A stretch of 64,000 nt of DNA from Granulicella sp. L56 (GTDB lineage Bacteria > Acidobacteriota > Terriglobia > Terriglobales > Acidobacteriaceae), in contig NZ_LMUS01000001.1 of NCBI RefSeq assembly GCF_009765835.1, forward strand, positions 1,354,198 to 1,418,197, read 5' to 3'. Each line of letters begins with the position of its first letter. Positions within the stretch are counted from its first letter, which is position 1. Below, piece after piece: positions 43,180 through 52,269 of the stretch. Below the pieces are notes generated by a model, which did no database searches, was not told the origin of the DNA, and worked only from the letters and a program-made list of their open reading frames with translations. The position numbers and the translations under genes are program-made.

Positions 43180-45303
43180 TCACCCATTCTCGACGTCGAA
43201 TTCGTAGACATTAACACTGATGGGTGGAACCTGCACCTTGCTTGGAAGTGCGGTCTGCGCGCTCTCAACGATTTTGACGACAGGATCTTTGCCCGGCTCA
43301 TTCTCCGCATCCACGCTGGGCGCTGCCAGTTGCCACAACTTGCCCATCCCGTGCAATTTCACCCCACTGATTTGAGGCGCGAATTCTTGTGCATTTACCG
43401 TGGGATTGACTACCGAAAGAATGAACTTCTTCCGGTCTCCCGAGAAAGCTGCGACAACGTCCAATGGATAAGTGGGGCTCCCCGTGGGTTTGGTTCCCCT
43501 ATCCAGGAATGCTGTCCCGCTGATTAGCGGCTGAGGTGAGTTGCCGCCAAGTTGTACAGGAAGTGCACCGGCGAAGTGAGCCCGCATGAGCTTGATCACC
43601 AGTCCTGCGGCAGTCCAGCCCACAGCATCGCCCGTTTGATCGGTGACGATCAGCGAGAATGCCGATGTTGGAGTACTGGCCGCGATCATATCCGAGTGAC
43701 GGAACATTTCGTGCAGAAATAGCGCGAAACTCATTGGCATCACCATCCCGGTTCGCCGCGACATTCCAGTTCCCGCCGCGTTGGGGAAGCGAGTGCCCCA
43801 CTCATCGAAAATGAACTTGATATTTTTCGACTTGAGTGACGGCATCTTTTCCAGATAGTAGTCCCACGACTCAAAGGCCTGCCCCATACGATTCGTCATG
43901 CGCCGAGCCTGCGTTTGCAACGGATCGTGGAGATCGACGAAGAGCTGCTTTTTTGCATCGAACGACAGTTCAGGATAGGCGTACGTGTGTTCCGAGATGT
44001 GATCGATGTAATCCGCGCCGTTCTTGAGCATCCAATAATCCCAATCATTGGTGCCTTCGAACTTGTACGGCAAATCGTTGGGAAAGGGAGGCCACCACAT
44101 GTTCGGGATGAATTGCTTGTTCTCCTGGGTCATCATGGAGATCTCAGCGGGCGTTGCGCCGGCGGACGTCACCTTGATGGTCGGATCCACCTTCTTCATC
44201 GCTTTGACGATCCTGTTGTGCTTCTCGCAGTACTGGTTCAGAGACATGTGGCCAGCCTGCCAGAATCCATACATCTCGTTGCCGATGCACCACAGGCGAA
44301 CCTTGAACGGCTCGGGATGCCCATTGGCCGCGCGCAGTTTGCCCATCGGCGTGGCAGCAGGGCCGTTCACGTACTCGACTTCCTGAGCGGCAGAGAAGTC
44401 GTCGCCGTAACCACTGTCGATTGCGAGATATGGTTCGGCTCCAAGCAGCTTGCAGAACGCCATAAATTCGTGGATGCCGACATCGTTTGATTCCCTGGAG
44501 CGGGGTGGCCGCTTGTCACGATCACCCAGACCATCGCGCCAGTCGTACTGCGAAACGAAGTTCCCTCCTGGCCACTTGGCCATGGCATATCCTGCATCCT
44601 TATAGAGCTTGACCATTCCGGCATGGAAGCCCTGCACGTTATCGGAGGGCATCAAGGAAACAGTGCCAATGTGGAAGCTACCACTGCCTGTTCCCACAAT
44701 CTCCAACCGTGCATCCTGTGTATCCACCGGCGATGTGAAGTTCAATGGGACCTTGCGGTACTCATGCGTAAGGGAAGAGACCGGTATAGCTTTCGAATCG
44801 CTTGCGCCGGGTCCCCACACCAGCCGGACCACGATCTTTGCTCCAGGATCGCCCGCAAGATAAATTCGGCCTACATAGGACTTGTCCTTGCCAAGCCGCA
44901 GCCCTTCCTGCTGGATGCCGTGCGCTTCAGTCCCATCCAGCTTGATGCGGGGGCTGTGCTCGCCGACGAACGGATTGATTGTGTCCATCTCCACGGCTGC
45001 CGCCGACCCAAGGGGTTTCCAATAGTGCAACTGGACGCGGCCCGTGTTGAAACCCGGCCGTGGTGGCGCAGTGTCGGTAACGGAGCGGGCAAACTTTCTG
45101 TCGATGAGCATCTCAGCCCATACGCGTGTGGTTGCCGGCTCCATGTACCCACCGAAAACGAGCGGATTGACCGGCTCGCCGATCTTGGTCGCATCGACCG
45201 TAACCCGCAAGTCTCCTGTTGGTGCCAGCGCCATCATCTTCTGCTGCATCAACGCGGCACCTGCCACAGACGATGCCACAAACTCCCGCCGGGTCATCGG
45301 CAT
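43180..45303 (-). CDS. Exported GH51-type alpha-L-arabinofuranosidase
   Basis: A 707-residue enzyme. The N-terminus MTRREFVASSVAGAAL is a twin-arginine-like export signal. The early block IGEPVNPLVFGGYMEPATTRVWAEM is typical of GH51. The acid/base Glu is in LWCIGNEMYGFW and the nucleophile Glu in KFIFDEWGTRFP. A C-terminal beta-sandwich ends the protein. It would release terminal arabinose from arabinan or arabinoxylan. It stands next to receptor 2 on the same strand, with 185 bases and a strong hairpin between them. Confidence 0.9.
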   Translation of the reverse strand: MPMTRREFVASSVAGAALMQQKMMALAPTGDLRVTVDATKIGEPVNPLVFGGYMEPATTRVWAEMLIDRKFARSVTDTAPPRPGFNTGRVQLHYWKPLGSAAAVEMDTINPFVGEHSPRIKLDGTEAHGIQQEGLRLGKDKSYVGRIYLAGDPGAKIVVRLVWGPGASDSKAIPVSSLTHEYRKVPLNFTSPVDTQDARLEIVGTGSGSFHIGTVSLMPSDNVQGFHAGMVKLYKDAGYAMAKWPGGNFVSQYDWRDGLGDRDKRPPRSRESNDVGIHEFMAFCKLLGAEPYLAIDSGYGDDFSAAQEVEYVNGPAATPMGKLRAANGHPEPFKVRLWCIGNEMYGFWQAGHMSLNQYCEKHNRIVKAMKKVDPTIKVTSAGATPAEISMMTQENKQFIPNMWWPPFPNDLPYKFEGTNDWDYWMLKNGADYIDHISEHTYAYPELSFDAKKQLFVDLHDPLQTQARRMTNRMGQAFESWDYYLEKMPSLKSKNIKFIFDEWGTRFPNAAGTGMSRRTGMVMPMSFALFLHEMFRHSDMIAASTPTSAFSLIVTDQTGDAVGWTAAGLVIKLMRAHFAGALPVQLGGNSPQPLISGTAFLDRGTKPTGSPTYPLDVVAAFSGDRKKFILSVVNPTVNAQEFAPQISGVKLHGMGKLWQLAAPSVDAENEPGKDPVVKIVESAQTALPSKVQVPPISVNVYEFDVENG

Positions 45304-45446
45304 GTTCTCTCTCCTTCTGTCCTGGTCAGATGATTGGTCGTCACGCCGGTAAAGTAAGATCTGATTGGTTTCGACTATGGGGCGTTTTCAAAATAATTTG
45401 GGCCTCAAGATAAGTGCTTATTTTTAGCGCCATTAATCCGCGTTCT

Positions 45447-45474
45447 CTGTGTGGACAAGTATCTGTCCACACAG
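45447..45474. terminator. Stem-loop between receptor 2 and the GH51 gene
   Basis: Exact 11-bp arms CTGTGTGGACA and TGTCCACACAG with a 6-base loop, 15 bases after the receptor 2 stop. No T-run follows on the minus strand. It may attenuate read-through into the GH51 gene so that the receptor is made in excess; that role is inferred. Confidence 0.6.
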
Positions 45475-45488
45475 AAAAAGCGGAACAA

Positions 45489-48400
45489 TTAGAACGAGGC
45501 TTTCAAACTAAGGTTGATATTGCGAGGAGGGCTGTCGGCTGTTGACGTCTGCCCAGGATAGATGGTGCCGAAGTTAGCGCCGTCGTTTGGATTGGTATCA
45601 AAGCGGGCGGTCAAAATATTGAAATGGTTGAGAGCGTTCGTTGCCTGGGCACGGAAGATTACGTTCACACGTTCAATTTTGAAATTCTTTTCGACAGCAA
45701 GATCGGATTCAATCGATGGTTTCATACGAATGATGCTCGAATTAGAGGGCTGCGCCTGTTCATTCTCGAGCAAGGGAACTTCAACCCAGTCGTAATTGGA
45801 GAGATCGGTACCGCACCGGCTAGCCGTAGCTCCGGTAGGGCCGCCAGGTATAGAGATAACACCGTCCTGTTTACTGAGAACGCAGTTACCCCACGCCTGC
45901 ACCTGATTTTTGTGCCAATCAAGATTCTTGAAAAACTTATTATGAGGCAACGGATATGCATTGGCCGGAAGCGATGCCGGCTCCCCGTTTTGCACAGTAA
46001 AGTCCGGAGATATGCTCCATCCTCCTAAGAGAGAATCGGCAATACGATTTTGGTTGAAATTGATAAGTCTGCCGCGTCCGATGGGGAGTACATAGGTTCC
46101 ACGAACTTTAAAGACATGCGGCAGTCCTAGATAGTAAGGGCTTCTTTGGCGAAGGTTGAGCGCCTGATTGAGCCATCCCCATTGCTCAATCTGCTTGGAC
46201 CAGACATAGCTTGTATTCAGTGTCAGGCCATGCCAGAGTCGCTGGCTGTAATCCACTTGCAGTCCATTGTAGAAGTTATGGCCCTCATTCAGACCACTCG
46301 TGTTTACAGCCTGAAATTCAGGATGAGGACGGTTCAGGTTATATGCGTCGTAGGTTGAAGCTGTGTAATATGGCGATCCATTGAATGCAGCTATGCCCTG
46401 GAATGGATTGGTCAGTTGATTCGTGCAATTACTGTTCTTGCCATTTGCATAGACCTCATCGCACGTTTGTTGAAAATTCCAATTGGGAAGATTTGCGTCG
46501 TAGGTCATACCGTAGCCGTTGACCCGGTTTCCAACATAGGCTGCGTCAAGAACGCTGCTGTGGGTGACCTGAAACTGGAGCCCAAACGAGAATTCATTGG
46601 CACTCGGGATCTTGTAATTTCGATTGTAGGTAGTAATCGTCTGCCCGATGCCAGTCAGCGTACCGAGTGCCGAACCGTGCGGTTGTTGCAGGCCATTTGG
46701 GTAAGGGTTGTCAAGGACGTTGGGGATTGTTGTTTTACCCCCATCGTTGGATGTTGTCAGATTTGTATTGGTTGAAAATCCTAATTGCTGAATCATCCCA
46801 TTCGTCTCGAAATTTGTATAAAAGAGGCCATAACCTCCGCGAAGTACTAACCGATTGATGGGTGACCAGGACATGCCAAAACGAGGTTGGAAGTTATGAT
46901 AGACCGTCGCGAACGGTGAACGTGAGTTGCCATTTACGCCCGCGAAAAGAAGGCCACCGGTGAGGTTGGAGGCTTGAGGCAACTGGCTGATGACGCCAGG
47001 GGAGATTTGCGATTGGATGGCATTAGGAATATTCGGATCGAATCCTACATTAAGCGCATTATTGTGGTCCGTCGGCGCCGTCAAAACATCCCAGCGGAAG
47101 CCAAGATTCAGGGTCAGCCTGCTAGTTACCTTCCAATCATCCTGGACCCAGGGTGCGATGTAGTAAGTGGAGATTAATTCCGATGCGTTGATGCTTGTAT
47201 TGCCTGTGGACGGCGTCCCCAGCAGGAACGTAGCAAAGCCATCGCCACTAGTAGACTGCGAGCTGGTGTCAGTCCAGTCTGCACTCGTAAGGTCATTGTT
47301 CGAGGTAAAAGTGTAAGCGCCCGGATTGATAAAGGTGAAATGGGTTAGACGGGTATCCCATCCGAGATGTATGTTGTGCTTTCCCGCAGACTTGGTGATA
47401 CTTCCTTCAAGAGACCTGGTGCCTGTATCTTCAACGTTTGCGAACCAGCCCGCAGGACTGTAACCCTGGAAGCCGTAGTTACCGAAGAGTGCGGGCTGCT
47501 GCAATTGCTGCGTAAAGCTTGACGGTAGACCCAATGAGGTCAAATCAAATCCAGTATTCGCAGGACTGGTCCAGAGAACGCGGAAAAATTGATATCCGTA
47601 CCGCACATTCAGGACTGTCGTCGGGTTGATGGCGTCGACAAAGTCAATCAAAAAACCCTTGCTGGCGCGGGAAAACTGTCCGCCGTTCTCTCCCGGGCCA
47701 ACAATACCGCCCGCATTGCTTACCTCTGTGAAATCCGCATAATCGGGCCGAATGAAAAATTTGTACTTGTCGCCGACATTTACGTCCAAACGCCCGAGCC
47801 AGTTGCGGAAGTGCCAGTTGTAGTAATTGTTGGGAATGGAAAGATCATTCGCGCCGATACGTTGACCTGCCGGGCTGTTGCCAACCGTTGGAAATACTTT
47901 TGCAACGGCCGCCGCGATCGGGTTGATTCGACTTTGAGGAATGATGTTGCCGGGAAAGGGGTCGCGCACATAGTGACCAGAGACAGGGTCAAGATGGGTC
48001 GTCGTGGGATCATTAATCGTAATGGATTGAAAGCCCGTGGGGTCATTGAGCAACTCAGAGAAATCGCCAGTCCGCATCTTGGCCGTCGGATAAGAGAGCA
48101 GGAGTCCGCGCGGGAGCAATTCCGTGTAATGGTCAAATGCGACAAAATAGAAGGGCTTGATCTGACTAGTTCTGCTTACTAGCCAGGGAATCACTAGTGG
48201 GCCGTCCACTTCTCCGCCAAGCTGGGTCTGCGAGTTGAATGGCCGCTTATTAACATTGGTGTTGTTGATGGAGTTTTGATACTTGTTCTGGCTCAGGTTC
48301 GCGTTCCATCCGGTGCGCCGTAATGACATCCAGCCCATCCCGTGAATCTTACTGGTCCCGGACATCGTCGTCATATTGATAACGCCACCGCTGGTGTGAC

Positions 48401-49139
48401 CGTACTGAGCGTCATAGGTGTTCGCATTGACGGTAAATTCTCCCACAGCATAGGCTGGCGGAGTGTAGGCGTACGTGTTTGAGCCAAGCTCAGCGTCGTT
48501 GGGGCTGCCGTCGATCTGAAACTCGTTCAGGTACATGAGGCCGCCATTAATGAGATATTGCGAAGTCACAGTCCACGGATCGGTATAAATGCCCAATGGC
48601 CGCATGTATACGCCTGGAAGGTCGGCTCCGAGCATCACTGGGTTTCCATTCGGGATCGGCAGCAGTTCAATGGACTGGTGATCGATATTCCATGCCCGGC
48701 TCGCTGTCTCCGTCTGGAGTAGCGCGCCGCTAGATGTCACCGTCACTTGCGATGATGCCGTGGCTACCCGAAGTGTCAATGAAACGTTAGTCGCCGCATA
48801 GGATTGCAGAATAATGTTGGTCACTTCTGCCGTGCTAAAAGAAGGGGCGCTGGCCTTGACCGTGTATGTATCCGGCTCCAGGAATAAAAAGGTGAAGTTT
48901 CCGCCAGCATCGGTCTTCGCTGGTGTGACTGTCTTTGTACTGCCTCGTTCGAGTTCGAGAGCAGCGTTCGGCACTATCGCTCCTGAGCCATCAACCACGG
49001 TCACGGTCAGCTTTGCGCGGTAATCCTGCGCCTGCATCGTTCCGGCAAATATGCCGAAAACCAGCAGCAGCACAAAAGCTGTCATCTCACATAACTGCAG
49101 TGATTTACTCCAGATAACGTTGATGAATCCCTTTGACAT
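45489..49139 (-). CDS. Large Oar-like TonB-dependent receptor (glycan locus, receptor 2)
   Basis: Outer-membrane transporter of about 1,216 residues. The start at 49139 was chosen because GGAGG lies six bases before this ATG; the open frame to 49226 crosses the regulatory leader. A hydrophobic signal (FVLLLVFGIFAGTMQAQ) is followed by a CarboxypepD_reg-like domain (LTVTVVDGSGAIVPNAALEL). The plug and barrel end with SPPRNINLSLKASF. Its leader is a near copy of that of receptor 1. It is the nearest target gene to the response regulator. Confidence 0.93.
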   Translation of the reverse strand: MSKGFINVIWSKSLQLCEMTAFVLLLVFGIFAGTMQAQDYRAKLTVTVVDGSGAIVPNAALELERGSTKTVTPAKTDAGGNFTFLFLEPDTYTVKASAPSFSTAEVTNIILQSYAATNVSLTLRVATASSQVTVTSSGALLQTETASRAWNIDHQSIELLPIPNGNPVMLGADLPGVYMRPLGIYTDPWTVTSQYLINGGLMYLNEFQIDGSPNDAELGSNTYAYTPPAYAVGEFTVNANTYDAQYGHTSGGVINMTTMSGTSKIHGMGWMSLRRTGWNANLSQNKYQNSINNTNVNKRPFNSQTQLGGEVDGPLVIPWLVSRTSQIKPFYFVAFDHYTELLPRGLLLSYPTAKMRTGDFSELLNDPTGFQSITINDPTTTHLDPVSGHYVRDPFPGNIIPQSRINPIAAAVAKVFPTVGNSPAGQRIGANDLSIPNNYYNWHFRNWLGRLDVNVGDKYKFFIRPDYADFTEVSNAGGIVGPGENGGQFSRASKGFLIDFVDAINPTTVLNVRYGYQFFRVLWTSPANTGFDLTSLGLPSSFTQQLQQPALFGNYGFQGYSPAGWFANVEDTGTRSLEGSITKSAGKHNIHLGWDTRLTHFTFINPGAYTFTSNNDLTSADWTDTSSQSTSGDGFATFLLGTPSTGNTSINASELISTYYIAPWVQDDWKVTSRLTLNLGFRWDVLTAPTDHNNALNVGFDPNIPNAIQSQISPGVISQLPQASNLTGGLLFAGVNGNSRSPFATVYHNFQPRFGMSWSPINRLVLRGGYGLFYTNFETNGMIQQLGFSTNTNLTTSNDGGKTTIPNVLDNPYPNGLQQPHGSALGTLTGIGQTITTYNRNYKIPSANEFSFGLQFQVTHSSVLDAAYVGNRVNGYGMTYDANLPNWNFQQTCDEVYANGKNSNCTNQLTNPFQGIAAFNGSPYYTASTYDAYNLNRPHPEFQAVNTSGLNEGHNFYNGLQVDYSQRLWHGLTLNTSYVWSKQIEQWGWLNQALNLRQRSPYYLGLPHVFKVRGTYVLPIGRGRLINFNQNRIADSLLGGWSISPDFTVQNGEPASLPANAYPLPHNKFFKNLDWHKNQVQAWGNCVLSKQDGVISIPGGPTGATASRCGTDLSNYDWVEVPLLENEQAQPSNSSIIRMKPSIESDLAVEKNFKIERVNVIFRAQATNALNHFNILTARFDTNPNDGANFGTIYPGQTSTADSPPRNINLSLKASF

Positions 49140-49178
49140 CACAACCTCCATAAGTGTTCTGCTTTTTGCTTGCCGATA

Positions 49179-49310
49179 TTTGCAACCGGTTACATTCGCA
49201 CAAGCTGATTTGCTGGTTTTAATCACAATGAACCATATCTTTGATCAATAAAAGTAGACAACTGGCCAATCGCACTGATTCCTAATAGTGCATATGGACT
49301 ATTCAATTAA
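49179..49310 (-). promoter_or_regulatory. Conserved regulatory leader of receptor 2
   Basis: Same order of elements as the leader at 39551-39691. A 7-2-7 inverted heptamer pair TAGTGCA-TA-TGGACTA (49286-49301) lies inside AATAGT-N8-ACTATT; next to it is GCACT-N10-AGTGC (49272-49291). On the minus strand TTGTCT and TATGGT are 18 bases apart. The LacI-type operator TGCAACCGGTTACA is at 49181-49194, about 40 bases before the ATG. The gap also serves the divergent response regulator gene. Confidence 0.72.
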
Positions 49311-49435
49311 TTTGAAATTAAAAATTTATCTCTCAGGGCCCATCGGCTTTATCCGGTGACGAGGTGTATTGCGCAACCATCGGTATTCTTTCCGTTTTTC
49401 TTAAGAGAAAAGCATCTATATTGAGGATGTCTTGT

Positions 49436-50074
49436 ATGAATGACTTGCCTCATATCCGAGTTTTTGTAGTGGAGGATCATCCGGTAGTACGCCTGGGCCT
49501 GCGTACTATGCTGGAGAGCGAACCGGGCATCTCTGTCGTTGGACTGGCATCGTCAGGACACGAAGCGATCGAGAACATACACCCATGCAAACCCGATGTC
49601 GTACTCATGGATCTTCGAATGCCCGGAATGGATGGTATTCAGACCATAACTGCCTTGCGGTCGGTTGACTCAACGATCAAGGTAGTTGTATTGACAAACT
49701 ATCATTCTGATGAAGAGGTCTTGCACGCTGTTCAGGCAGGAGCAATGGGCTATCTTCTCAAGAGCTCTTCTGTGGAGGAGGTCTTGAGTGCAATCCGAAC
49801 GGTTCACTCAGGTGAACTGCAAATTCCTTCTAATATCGCTATGCAACTCGCAAAGTGCGTGAGCCGGCCCCAGATTAGCGTCCGCGAACAAGAGGTGCTC
49901 AAATTGGTTGCATGTGGGCTGACCAACCGCGAGATCGGCTACCTGCTTCATATCAGCGACAAAACCGTTCGAAACCATGTCATTAGTTGCCTGGATAAGC
50001 TTTCCGTGAAAGACCGGACGGAAGCAACTGCTGTGGCGATTCATCGGGGACTTATCAAACTTGATAAATCTTGA
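49436..50074 (+). CDS. NarL/FixJ-family response regulator
   Basis: A 212-residue two-component regulator. The receiver domain starts IRVFVVEDHPVVRLGLRTML; the phosphoacceptor Asp is in DVVLMDLRMPGMDGI, the Lys in MGYLLKSS. The C-terminal LuxR-type helix-turn-helix is VREQEVLKLVACGLTNREIG with ISDKTVRNHV. The ATG at 49436 has GAGG nine bases upstream. It is divergent from receptor 2 and convergent with the module 1 kinase (20 bases apart), an uncommon order for a cognate pair. It probably activates the receptor promoters. Confidence 0.9.
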   Translation: MNDLPHIRVFVVEDHPVVRLGLRTMLESEPGISVVGLASSGHEAIENIHPCKPDVVLMDLRMPGMDGIQTITALRSVDSTIKVVVLTNYHSDEEVLHAVQAGAMGYLLKSSSVEEVLSAIRTVHSGELQIPSNIAMQLAKCVSRPQISVREQEVLKLVACGLTNREIGYLLHISDKTVRNHVISCLDKLSVKDRTEATAVAIHRGLIKLDKS

Positions 50075-50094
50075 AGATAAATTCGAAGCCTCCT

Positions 50095-52269
50095 TTATCT
50101 GCCAACAACCATCCTGCTAATCCTTTTTACCTCAAGCCAGACAACAGAAACATATTCGGTATAGCTCTTTTGGTCCAACAGCGGAGCCATCACCTCGACG
50201 CGGCATCCCTTCCCGGGAGCGCTCAAGATCTCCAGTTGCCCGCCGACTGCGGTACAACGCCTTTCCATCCCTCTCAAACCCAGTCCTCGGCTTTCATTGT
50301 TTTTATCGAAGCCCATTCCATCATCTTCCACCACAAGCGTTACCCTATTTGCTCCATAGTCGATGCCAATCTTGATCCAGGAAGGCTGACTATGTTTCAC
50401 AGCATTGACGATCGCTTCGCGTCCTATGTGAAAGAGCGCATCCGTCACGCGCATCGGCAATGTTCCCTGTTGACCGGTGCTATCGATGCTGATGGATACG
50501 TTTCCTCCAAAGACAATCTGAGAGGCACATGCTTCAAGAGCTTTGAAAAGGTCGCTTACATGAGGAGAGTCTTCGCGCAGGAGGATGATGCTCAAGCTGG
50601 CCTCCTCATGAGTACTGCGAACGATATCGCAGGCCACGTCCAATTGCTGGTTTACGATGTCTAACTTCGGAGACGAGGCTCGCAGCCCCTTCCGGATGCC
50701 CTGCAGTTGGAATCCAAGACCGGCAAAGCTTTGCGCGAAGGTATCGTGCAGTTCATGCGCCAGCCGAACACGCTCCTGTGTAATAGCGCGAAACCGCCAG
50801 CGCTCTATCCGGTCATATACGATTTGGGCCAGAAGGGCCAGCAGAAGAAAACCAAATGCAACTTGCATGAGATGACGAATCGACCACCATGGAGGGCCTT
50901 CGACAATATCGACATCGTTCGTCGAACGCAGCCACAGCACAAACGGCGTGAGTCGTTGGGTTGCATTTGGATCTAAGACGCAGATTCCCCTTAGCCTGAG
51001 AAAACTGTGGGGAGCAAGCCGGCGATAGAACGAATCTGTATCGCCGCTATTCACGACGGCGCGGAAAGACTGCGCACCATCATTCATGTAGAGCACGGTA
51101 GTCTTGTTATCGCGTGAGACCCATTCAAGGTGTCCAGGGACTTCCACGAGCATGGCGTCCACCGCACCCGTCGCTGCCTGTGCGGCTGTTACCGACAAGG
51201 GTGGCAGGGGCGCACGGTCCCACAGGAGATGGACCGAGGCATCGCGAATAACGGCAGAATAGTCATGCGGCTCTAAAAGACCGGTAACCGCGACTTCATC
51301 TCCCAGGTTGAGCGAGGGCGAATGATGCGCTACGACAGCAACCCCACCTGTAGTGTCCTGAATATAGAGCTTGGGCGATGTGAGGACCACGATTCCCCGG
51401 ATGGAAACACGCCCAGGCTTGTCCTCTTTGAGAGAAGCGAGGCTGCTGACAAATGCAAGTTTATTAATATCAATTTTGCTGGCTCGGCGAGTATGACCTT
51501 GCGGAGGGTCAAAGGTAGGAAAGGAATGCGTTGCGTTATAGGCAGCCTCAGTGCGAGGAAACAACGGGCCACTCATCTCCTTAATATGTGCCTTGAGGTC
51601 GGACAGCTCCGGCGGCCCTGCGGCTGAGACATGTACATTACGCCATTCTCCTCCCGTTGCCAGCGACCGCAGACCTATTTTTCCACTGACCACACAAGGA
51701 TCTTCTCTAAAGCCGGAATAGGCTTTCTCCCCTGTTTTAAGATTGGTGGCCGAGGCTGCAATATCGCATCCCACTACGATAACACTTAGATGGAACCATT
51801 CCTGCGCGTTGATCCCTCCTGGCAGATGCACCGGCGTTCCTTCCATCCATCCATGGCTGGCTCTGCCAATAATGAGCGAATCATCGCCTCTCCTGAGGCC
51901 GACATAGTACCCATCATATGCATCGACCCCAAGTTCTCCATCGCTCGACCGAACCACAACCCCTATATCTCCACCCGATCCTAAGAACCTTACATCTGCG
52001 TCAATCCTGTAGTCTTTCCAGCGAGTATTCCCGGTAATGAGCCTTGCGCCTCTTTCGTCCGACTCATTGCGCATACTTCGATCTTTGATGTCCCAAATCC
52101 CCCCAAATGCTTGCCATCCGCCTCCTTTATTGACGGCAAACGAATCCGAATAAGGCAACCCATAAGTCGAACTGAGAAGATAGTCCGCGCCAACTGCCAG
52201 AATGGTTCCCACGATCAAGAACATGACAAGCCAGAAATAACGCCCGCGACGAGGGCTGAATCTCATCAT
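50095..52269 (-). CDS. Sensor histidine kinase with periplasmic lectin-like and OB-like domains (module 1)
   Basis: A 724-residue kinase. After a short cytoplasmic start there is one N-terminal helix (FWLVMFLIVGTILAVGA). A periplasmic concanavalin/LamG-like domain follows (residues about 35-210; YSDSFAVNKGGGWQAFGGIW to GKIGLRSLATGGEW), with two Cys likely to pair. An OB-like domain (VSIRGIVVLTSPKLYIQDTT) leads to the second helix after GPPWWSIRH. The HisKA_3 box is RLAHELHDTFAQSFAGLG and the ATPase N/G boxes are VEDDGMGFD and RGLGLRGM. Its ATG overlaps the stop of the binding-protein gene, so the two are coupled. A carbohydrate ligand is inferred. Confidence 0.88.
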   Translation of the reverse strand: MMRFSPRRGRYFWLVMFLIVGTILAVGADYLLSSTYGLPYSDSFAVNKGGGWQAFGGIWDIKDRSMRNESDERGARLITGNTRWKDYRIDADVRFLGSGGDIGVVVRSSDGELGVDAYDGYYVGLRRGDDSLIIGRASHGWMEGTPVHLPGGINAQEWFHLSVIVVGCDIAASATNLKTGEKAYSGFREDPCVVSGKIGLRSLATGGEWRNVHVSAAGPPELSDLKAHIKEMSGPLFPRTEAAYNATHSFPTFDPPQGHTRRASKIDINKLAFVSSLASLKEDKPGRVSIRGIVVLTSPKLYIQDTTGGVAVVAHHSPSLNLGDEVAVTGLLEPHDYSAVIRDASVHLLWDRAPLPPLSVTAAQAATGAVDAMLVEVPGHLEWVSRDNKTTVLYMNDGAQSFRAVVNSGDTDSFYRRLAPHSFLRLRGICVLDPNATQRLTPFVLWLRSTNDVDIVEGPPWWSIRHLMQVAFGFLLLALLAQIVYDRIERWRFRAITQERVRLAHELHDTFAQSFAGLGFQLQGIRKGLRASSPKLDIVNQQLDVACDIVRSTHEEASLSIILLREDSPHVSDLFKALEACASQIVFGGNVSISIDSTGQQGTLPMRVTDALFHIGREAIVNAVKHSQPSWIKIGIDYGANRVTLVVEDDGMGFDKNNESRGLGLRGMERRCTAVGGQLEILSAPGKGCRVEVMAPLLDQKSYTEYVSVVWLEVKRISRMVVGR

